Assembly (NCBI GenBank): GCA_028386065.3 | Contig: JAKUCV010005489.1 | Span: forward strand, 21,443-85,442 | DNA: 64,000 nucleotides | Source: Turnera subulata | Taxonomy: Eukaryota; Streptophyta; Magnoliopsida; Malpighiales; Passifloraceae | Reading direction: 5' to 3' | Part shown: one piece after another, positions 56,162 to 64,000 of the stretch | Numbering within the stretch: position 1 is the stretch's first letter | How the letters are laid out: every line of letters starts with the position of its first letter | Notes under the pieces: model-generated | What the model was told of the DNA's origin: nothing | Seen by the model: the letters and a program-made list of their open reading frames with translations, nothing else | The model's database searches: none | Translations under genes and position numbers: made by a program

Positions 56162-58365
56162 ATGGGTATCTCCTGGCCTTTTGTTGGGATGGTCATGGCA
56201 ATTCTTGCTCAAGTCAGTGATTCTGTAATGTGCAAAGCAGCCATGTCCCAAGGGATGAGCAAATACATTCTTCTTGGCTACTCCAATGCCTTTTCTAGTC
56301 TCATTCTTCTTTTTCTTATGTCTTTTATCTTCCACAGGTCTTCCTCTGTAACTAGACTTCTACTATATACATATATAAACATAGAATGCAGTTGATTTCT
56401 TTTATATTGTCTTCACATTTTAATGTCCTTTGATTAGATGGCATACAATGGCAGGTCAGATTGTCCCCCGCTCAATTTATCCAGCGTCTGCAGCTTCTTC
56501 TTGCTTGCTTCAATTGGGTTGGTAGTGCAGAATTCAGTTTTTCATTTTTTTTTTTTTCAGTCAATTATTTCTATATATGACATATATATGAAAGTGAACT
56601 TGGTGAGATATAGGGGTTAATTTCATTGATTTCATTAATTCAATTGTTGGAACAGATATTCTGGACTTATATTTGGGTATGCTGGTATTCAGTACAGCTC
56701 TCCTACCCTCAACACTGCCATGCTCAACCTCATTCCAGGATTTACATTCGTACTGGCTCTCATTTTCAGGTTTCCTGTATATATATATGCTGTCCCTTCA
56801 TTAATCTTGCTATGTTAATCAGTAAACAATTTTGCAGAGAACGTTATAGAGTATTCCATTTCGTTTAAACTGTTATTTATTCATCCATTTTGCAATGTAT
56901 ATAGAAGCGGCAAAATTTATATGACACAGGAAAGTTAAGCTAGGTGTGTTTGCTAACAAGGCCAAAACTCTTGAATTATAACCCACTCATGGCATAGACG
57001 TCTTGTTAGTATATCTATATGTGTTGCAGGTTATCCTAACACTTCCTAGCTACTGCAGAGAAAATTAATGCGCTTAGTCTAGCGAATTGTTTGGTTTTTG
57101 TTTTATATAGAATGACCTTTTCTTTTGGGAATAATATATGTATAATAGGATGGAAAGGGTGGACTTGAAGAGCTCAAGTAGCATAGCAAAATTAGTGGGA
57201 ACTGTGGTGTCACTCATTGGGGCGTTTATTGTGACCTTTTACAAAGGTCTACCAATCACCTTCAAGGCCATGCTCTCTTCTAATCAGATTCTATTCTCTC
57301 CACAAGAGAACTGGATACTTGGAGGATTTCTCTCTGCAGCTCATTCCATGATTGCTGCATTATGGTATACTTTTCAGGTCAGAACAACCATTGTAATAAA
57401 AAATGCCGCTAAGTGTATATATATATATATATAAAAGACTACAATAGGTGATGAATTTTCCTTCCTTGCATTGCAGGCCTCGGTTCTGGAGAAGTACCCA
57501 AAAGTGCTGATTGTTCTCTTTTTCTATTGCTTCTTTGTCACGTTGCAGTCTTTGGTAGTTTGTCTAATACTAGAGGACCTGAGTGCCTGGAAGTTAAAAC
57601 CTGACATCGGATTGGTTGCTGTAGTACACTCAGTAAGTCAGGAAGCTACATATATAATTGTATTTTCCTGATGAGTTGCGAGTTGCCACGGCCTAGCTAT
57701 GTCATCAGGAAATTTTGATGCTAAATGTCATCAGGAAATTGAGTTATATATATGTGAATCTTTCCTTGGCTTCTTCATCTGACATAATTGATATTCCTTA
57801 ACTAAGGGGATTCATTCTCTATAACATGTAGGCGATTATAGGGACTGTGTTCCGATACAGCATGTCTATGTTATGCGTTAGAACAAGAGGGCCTCTCTAT
57901 GTTTCAATGTTCAAGCCCTTGGGGATCGTTTTCGCTGCAATCATGAGCGTAATGTTTCTGGGAGAAGCTCTCCATGTTGGAAGGTATATATCTTTTTATA
58001 ATTTCATTTTTTGTGCCTTGAATCGTTGTTTTGAAAAAATGGATACACAAAGTAGTTGTGATTCTATGCATAGTAGATTAAGAGGAACTATTATGTCAAT
58101 TTTTTTTTTAATACCTTAGTTGGATTACATCTCAATTATATATTCTTAAATTTCTAGATGTATTTTATGAATGAAGAATGGAAGTAGCTGTGAACCTGAT
58201 CAATTTTGTTGTTGCAGTTTGGTGGGGGCAATAGTTATTAGTGCTGGTTTTTATGCTTTCATGTGGGGGAAGTCCAAAGAAGGCCGTAATACAGGGGAGG
58301 AGACTAGAGCAGCATACTTTCAGTCATCCCGCTCTAAGGAACCTTTATTGCAAAATGCAAAATAG
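56162..58365 (+). CDS. WAT1-related/UMAMIT transporter (EamA family), copy 2
   Basis: Tandem paralogue of the gene at 52692. Exons 56162-56337, 56455-56517, 56656-56769, 57149-57377, 57477-57632, 57832-57983 and 58218-58365 join in frame to 345 residues. Intron positions and phases are the same as in copy 1, and exons 3 and 6 are equally long (114 and 152 bp), so the pair arose by duplication. Protein identity is only moderate: [20 protein letters not shown] here against [20 protein letters not shown] there. The duplication is therefore not recent. Two EamA repeats and about ten membrane helices are intact, and the [17 protein letters not shown] and FLGEAL blocks are kept. Substrate is unknown; divergence suggests a possible split of function. 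Confidence 0.92.
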
Positions 58366-60369
58366 TAACATTATTGAACAGAGTCGCGTAGGTAGAACCG
58401 TAGAAGAACATGTTCCCTATTATAAACTAATCAAGATGTATGACTTTTCATGTAAGTAAGCAGAATACTTGATTTACACAAGGTGTTGCCATGATCAAGG
58501 ATGAAAGCCCTGCACAAAATGATTTCAAATTTCTCTGGTAGGAGTAATGCCTGTGTTGTTTTAAGGTGGACTAAGAGAGAGAGAGGTAAGATTGAGATTT
58601 GTGCTACAAGCACCAAAAAGATACTCTTAATGTTAACTTTGTATCCTTTTTAGTTCTACCTATAACTGCTAAATAAAATTACTTCTTTGTTCAAAACAGA
58701 GAGTATAAAATATAGGGCACGGCGACCTGGTTAGAAAATTCAAAGAATTCTGTTGATCTAAGCAAATAAAGTCGTTGGACTAGATCTCAAGTTAGTAGTC
58801 TTGGCTCAAACATTAAAACAAAAACGACTCGGCTAATGTAGTCGGTAAATGGGTCTTAATTAATAATATTGCACAAGGAGAATTAGACTAATATTAATAT
58901 ATATTTATTATATATTTGAGGGAGGATGAACCGTGAAATAATATATATTCAAGGAAGAGCAACGACAGGCAAGTAAAGAAATATACTTTAAGGGGTTATT
59001 ATATATACATATATCATAGAGGAGATGACAATTGTTGACTAGTCAAGGTGTATATATATATATATATATATATTGGGAACAACAGGTATATAAAAAATCT
59101 TACAAATAATCAAAACATAATCTTTTACCTAAATAGAAGTTGCAACAAGATTTGGTTTGCAATTGCACTTGAAAAAAAATTTCCTTTTTGTGTGGGATAT
59201 TATATGAAGAGATCCGTATCCAGTAGGAATATTATTGTGGTCCCACGCAGAAATGTGCATGAAATAATAAATAAATTTTCTAAATAACAATCATGTTTGG
59301 GTCATTAGTTTTAATAATAGTAAAAGAAATGGATTAGGAGTGCTTACAAGGTTCATTCTCTCGAAAAGAGTGCTTACAAGGTTATGGGAGCATAAGAACT
59401 TTTTTCTTTTCCGTCAATAGGACCAAAAACACTTATTGATATTTAAAAAAGTGCCACAACACTAAAAGAAATGCAAAAAAGGAAAAAAAGTTATGTTGAT
59501 TATTTGAAGCACGAAATTCTTCGGTTGTTGGCTAATAAATTGATATAAAAAATAAATAATTAAATTAACACAAAAAGTCAAATGGCTATAGTGAAACAAT
59601 TAGTATAATTAATTATGTAGGTTAATATGATTGGAAATACTTAATTGATATCTTTTCTAAAGTTTAACCGGGATTGGTAAAAGAAAAAAGAAGTAAAATG
59701 GCCAAAGTGGTTTAAGATTTAAGAATTAGGATTGTAAAGGATTTTGAGTTTAGAGTTTTTGGGTTTATATGACACCCGAGGTCGATAAGGTCAGGAAGTG
59801 TACGCCGGTGCCGCGGTGAGCAAGGACAAAGAGCGGCTTCTGGCAGGCTTCTAGATGGAGGGGCACATAAATGAACCGAATTCACACTGAAATAAGAAAG
59901 ATCCTAAGATTATGTAGGGATGAGGCTACACAGTTGGGCGATTTCGTAATTATACAAGTAGAAGACTGTATAACTAAGAATAGTCCAAATGAATTGATTT
60001 CGAGGTTTTACAAGTATGGAACTGTACAATTAAGAATAACTTAAAAACTTATGTACAAACACAAATACCTTATCAATTGCAAGAACCCCAATGGTGGCCT
60101 GTAAAACTCTCCTAACCACACCCATGTCCCCTGGACAGCCGCCGCCGCCGCCACCCCCAACATTTCGTTATCTATTAGTAACCGCCCCTTAACCTTTAAC
60201 TACTCCAAACTACCGTCTTTTCCACCCCAAACCATCCATAATCCCCTTCACCACAACTTACTCCTTCAGCCTAAACACTCGATAACGGTTCAAAATAAAC
60301 ACCATGACCTAAGCCAGACAAAACCTTTATATTAATTGGAATATGAAAATGACACTTTCAGCGATTGAG
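58366..60369. other. Intergenic DNA 3' of the second WAT1 gene
   Basis: Contains a (TA)n microsatellite at about 59048-59073 and, near 60140, a short CCG triplet run. A segment from about 59770 has a slightly different, GC-richer composition. No gene is recognised. Confidence 0.45.
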
Positions 60370-61350
60370 AACAATCAACTAATGATTTTGTATGTCGAAA
60401 ATATCCCCCCCACCTAGATTATTATTGACATCTTGAACCGTGTCTAAGGCTGGGGAGATTATCAACATTTATATTCCCAGAAAGAGATCAAGAAGTGGAA
60501 AGAGATTTTGGTTTCGTTAAATCAAAGAGGGCCGATTGTAGGAAGAGGTAGTGGGTACAATCTCAAAAATTCCAGTGGAAGAGGACATCCTCTATGCCAA
60601 CCAAGCAAGAAACCAAGTTAGAGGAAACCCAAGGCGCCTCAGGATAGAATGTCTGTTTCGGCAAGCATAGTAGTGCCAGAAGTCCTTAGCCTAGATGGTC
60701 AAAGACCTCAAAGACCAGAATGAACAAGTTTTGGTGAAGGAGAGGGAGAAAGGAGTATATAGCGGGGTGGCTAAATTAGTCTTTAAGACGCTTGAAGAAT
60801 CGTTGAAGTGGCTGGATAGGTGCACTTTTGGTGTCTTAACTAGACTTATGGAGAGGGTAGAAATTCAATGAGTACTCATATTGGAATGATTGAGAGGATT
60901 CACTATAAGTGATGTTGAAGGTGAATCAATCCTTATTGTTGTCCCATCTGAGGATGAAAGGGATGCATTTCTAGCCTACCTACCATAATAGACTCATGAG
61001 TATTTCTAGTTGATCAGGGCTCGGAGCACAAATGATGGCCCTACAAATAGAAAATGTTGGATCCAACTAAACGGGGCTCCCCTCTAAGCTTAGAGCAGTT
61101 TTTTGAGAAGGTCTGTAGCAGGTTTGTTAAGTTAATAAAACTAACGGAGATAACGGAAACAAGAACAAACATAGAAAGTGCTTTCATACTAGTGTTAACC
61201 ATTGTGAAACAGGTGATATTCTAAGAGGTCAACGTTGACGTTAAAAGAGTTAAGTCCATTATTTCTTGCATTGAAGTTTCAAATTCTCATATTTTAAATA
61301 TCGAATACAGTAAATAGAGATTCGATTATTAGTGACTTAATCTTATTTGA
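60370..61350 (+). pseudogene. Possible decayed RRM-type transposon protein
   Basis: Short frames in consistent order read IINIYIPRKRSRSGKRF (about 60458-60508, an RNP-like word followed by a one-base shift), then GVAKLVFKTLEESLKWLDRC (about 60750-60810), then VPSEDERDAFLAYL and TNRKCWIQLNGAPL (about 61042-61084). The order resembles plant retroelement ORF1-like proteins with an N-terminal RNA-recognition motif and a later W(I/V).L.G.PL block. Stops and shifts are frequent. The assignment is inference from motif order. Confidence 0.35.
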
Positions 61351-62401
61351 ACATGAAACCCCATCCAAGTCTACACCGAGTCTACCAACAGTGATGCCTC
61401 AGGCAGAATCTGTCATGTTTGCAACATTGGCGACCACACAATAGGGAAGGATCCAATCGCTTTAGATTTTGATCCCTTCCATTGAATAGAGATCATCGAA
61501 GGAGTAAATGCACCATCCAAGGGGAGTCCAACCTACCCTCGAAAATCTAAACCATCCGAAGTGTCGGCTCACTCCATTAACAGAGGGAGTGAATTTTCCT
61601 GTCAAAGGGGTCAAGGGGTCAAGGTTGTTTCTAAAAGTGGCTCTCAAGGGTTGGCTCATCATTCAAGAAGTGAGGATTGCAGGCATGTCTCTCTTTAAAA
61701 AAGCGGCTCTCAAGGGTTGGTTCATCTTTCAAGAAGTGATGATGTGGGCATGTCTCTCCCTAAAAATACAGATCGGGGGTAATTTTGGAATTAGAGACCT
61801 TCTGGGAAGTTTTTTATTGACACATATGAGTAGGATAAAGCATGTTGGAAAGGTCATGTGTTGATTCGTGTGAAAGTCGTTAAGTCGGGGAGGTTACAAT
61901 ATAAGGATATAAAGTTTTAAGGTTTAGAATTTAGAATTTATATTATTATAGTTAATAAAAAGTAAATGTTATGTTTGATGTTTTAAGTTTTATTAAAATT
62001 ATGAAAATTATAAAAAATAAAAATTTTCTACTTATTAATGATGTAAAATAATATTTCTTATGAGAGTATATTATAAAATTAATTAAATATTATTTAATAT
62101 CTGCTTAAAATTGGCATATATAGCATAAGTGTTTGCAAGAACAATAATGAGATCTCCCAGAAAACTAAAAAGCTAAAAATAATAATTGTTAAAAAGATAA
62201 TTCTAGAGAACAAATATGATGAGCTGCCTCCCAGAATGAAATTTGAACAAAAAGAATTAAAAGAACACCATAGTACATTAAATCCAGAGGCCAAGAGAAG
62301 AAATTTATAAGAACCTTTGTTGGCCGTTGCTGTTTTTTTTAACGATCCAACGAGATCAAATTTTCTTCCAAAAAACACACTCATAAGTTGGACTACAGCA
62401 C
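61351..62401. repeat. Unassigned DNA with a 66-bp tandem duplication
   Basis: CTCTCAAGGGTTGG(C/T)TCATC(A/T)TTCAAGAAGTGA and GGCATGTCTCTC(T/C)(T/C)T occur twice, with starts at 61641 and 61707 (period 66). The rest is AT-rich (61900-62300) without a recognised gene. Confidence 0.6.
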
Positions 62402-63592
62402 TGTTAGATCTTAGACATCCACTAGGGCTCCACCAAATTGCAAATAATTATAGGATTCCTTAAATCTGCCCTCGGTGTCAACATGTTCTCTCCTAGGGTT
62501 ACCACTCCTCTCTTCTTCTCAGCGCGGCACCCTCAGTGTCTAACATAGCCAACAACAAAACCTTATCAAACTTCTCAGTTCTAAATCCATTTTGCGACCA
62601 AAACTAAGTTCCCATTACAGTTGTTTACACCAAGACCAAAATCGTGATGTGCTACATGTCGTTCATGTTTGGGCTCTTTCTGGTCAAGTGCCGGTACTGT
62701 GCTCTTAAAGGCCCAATAGTCTTTCTTTGGTATCTGGTCTAAGACTGATGTCATCCACTGGTCCAAGACCGATGTCATCCACTGGTCCAAGACCGATGTC
62801 ATCCACAGGTCCAAGACCGATATCGTCCATTGGGCTAGGATCGATGCCATGGGTCACTTGTCTTTCATTGGACTAAGCCCGATATCCAGTCCGGCTTATA
62901 CAGGTCGGGGGCGCTAGACTGGGATTGATGTCTTTCCAAGTCCGATGTTTTATACTGGTCAAGGATCGTTTCTTGGACTTGAATTTGAATCATGAGTTTG
63001 GATATTGGCAAATCGTTAGATGATCGGATTGACTTGTGATCAGGAAAATCCACAAGCTGTTAGGGTCTGCTCAATCCTCTGTGATTTATTTTCGTATTTG
63101 AAAGTTAAAAGGGAAGATATCGGGGTTCAGAGCATCCCGCCTCAAGAGATGTTTAGAATTCGAAATAAGGTTTTTGGGTGTTTTATTGTTTTATCAATTG
63201 TTTTGTGATAACCTATATAAAGTTATTGATAATACTTGTACGGGGATGGAGAAATTTCAATCAAAGAACAATTTCTACCTTTTATTAGTTTACCTTTATC
63301 CCGCAACGTTATTTATCATGCTTTCTTACTTTAGTGTAGCTTAAAAAACACAAAACACAAAACCTGATTTAGGGCGTTTGACGTTCGTCCGTTCGGCCCT
63401 TCATTCAAAGGTCGGATTCGATTGTCGGACTGGCCTTTTCATCGGTCGGATCGGCAGGTCAGCATCAAAACCCAGTCCAGGACACGCGACACCGTCCGTT
63501 CTGCCTTTCAACGGTCGGATCTGGTCATCGGTTTGGCTCTTCAAATAGTTGAATCGGTAGGTCGAGGGTCGCTCGCTGTTCGTGCACGAACA
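62402..63592 (+). mobile_element. Putative 5' LTR of a gypsy-type element at the window edge
   Basis: The likely start is TGTTAGATCTTAG at 62402 and the likely end is GCACGAACA at 63592. A TATA-like CCTATATAAAG (63210-63220) sits in a promoter-like position. A TTTTTGGCATGCCCAGTGGG-type sequence then follows, where a primer-binding site would be. The partner LTR lies beyond the window, so boundaries are provisional. The left start is the weakest part. Confidence 0.5.
62735..62854 (+). repeat. 24-bp minisatellite, five copies
   Basis: Units TGGTCCAAGACCGATGTCAT+CCAC start at 62735, 62759, 62783, 62807 and 62831; the middle ones are nearly identical and the outer ones diverged. It lies within the putative LTR. 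Confidence 0.88.
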
Positions 63593-63647
63593 ATTTTTGG
63601 CATGCCCAGTGGGACACATCATGTTCTCACCGACAATCCAGTTCCTA

Positions 63648-64000
63648 ATGGAGTCTGTGGCCATCATCCGTGGCCAATTTTCACAACTCTTGATGGAAAA
63701 GGAGGCACTTTCCAAGCGTCGTGGTAATTCCCAACAAGCACAATCGTTGTCTTCTCAATATGACCAGGTTTGTAAAGAGGAGCAGTACTTATACGATGAG
63801 CTTGGTGAAAGGGGGATGAATGTTCTAATAAAGGACGTTCAAGCTGAAAAGTTGTTTGGTGCACGACCGATGGAGTATATCGTGAACGAAGTATACTCAT
63901 CGATCACTGAAAGTGTAGAAGATGTACACGTCAATCATGGTTACCAAGATGAGGAGAACGTCAAAAAGATCAAAGCAGAGAAAGACTCCTTCATCGACAA
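63648..64000 (+). CDS. Start of a gag-like open frame, cut by the window end
   Basis: From ATG at 63648 the frame stays open for 117 codons to the last base. It begins MESVAIIRGQFSQLLMEKEA and is highly charged, with many Glu, Lys and Gln. It starts 55 bases after the putative LTR end and beyond a GGCATGCCCAGTGGGAC sequence, which is the form that precedes gag in many plant Ty3/gypsy elements. No gag domain can be confirmed from this N-terminal part. An open frame this long in this place is suggestive only. Confidence 0.45.
   Translation, partial: MESVAIIRGQFSQLLMEKEALSKRRGNSQQAQSLSSQYDQVCKEEQYLYDELGERGMNVLIKDVQAEKLFGARPMEYIVNEVYSSITESVEDVHVNHGYQDEENVKKIKAEKDSFID

Noticed and set aside
59048..59073. 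Long TA run as a regulatory or cruciform site
   Set aside because: A plain dinucleotide microsatellite; similar runs occur at several places in the window.
62581..62850. Minus-strand frame with MTSVLDQW repeats as a protein
   Set aside because: The repeated octapeptide is the 24-bp minisatellite read in one frame inside a putative LTR.

Overview
The window is plant nuclear DNA, most likely from a eudicot. It has intron-bearing genes with GT-AG junctions, AT-rich intergenic DNA and many plant transposon types (Ty1/copia, Ty3/gypsy, TRIM, LINE, tRNA-derived SINE, Helitron). Nothing prokaryotic or organellar was seen. One undetermined base (N at 25305) marks an assembly join.

Six protein-coding genes are supported, with exons read by hand from splice sites and reading-frame continuity. 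They are: a UCH37/UCH-L5-type ubiquitin C-terminal hydrolase (7312-10072, +); a short membrane receptor-like kinase without ectodomain (19617-20729, -); the iron-sulfur co-chaperone HSCB (38998-40774, +); an ASHH1/SDG26-type SET-domain histone methyltransferase with ten coding exons (42705-50373, -); and a tandem pair of WAT1-related/UMAMIT EamA transporters (52692-54839 and 56162-58365, +).

Most of the rest is mobile DNA. 1-6269 is a gypsy-like element with a 3.1-kb LTR and no gag-pol, followed by a related LTR tail. 11249-11819 is a very small TRIM with three LTRs and two internal regions, flanked by TTATA. 11924-18322 is a copia element (flanks CTATC) with near-identical 198-bp LTRs, a decayed interior, a captured tau-class GST fragment and a LINE fragment. 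18501-18702 is a tRNA-derived SINE. 21032-25304 is a Helitron whose left flank recurs beyond the N as an apparent empty site. 27201-37530 is a LINE split by an 8.6-kb copia element (28050-36607, flanks GTAGG). The right edge (about 62402 to 64000) enters another LTR element with an open gag-like frame.

The most unusual signal is in the leader of the 8.6-kb copia element. Between its primer-binding site and gag lie 21 copies of the self-complementary 12-mer AACATCGATGTT (12 perfect). They are arranged as ten pairs plus one, with every start close to a whole number of 10.5-bp helical turns from the first. A second, different set of palindromes, with varied stems and a recurrent GAAG-type centre, lies in the non-coding interior of the 11924-18322 element. 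The housekeeping genes do not form a pathway together; the only functional cluster is the transporter pair.
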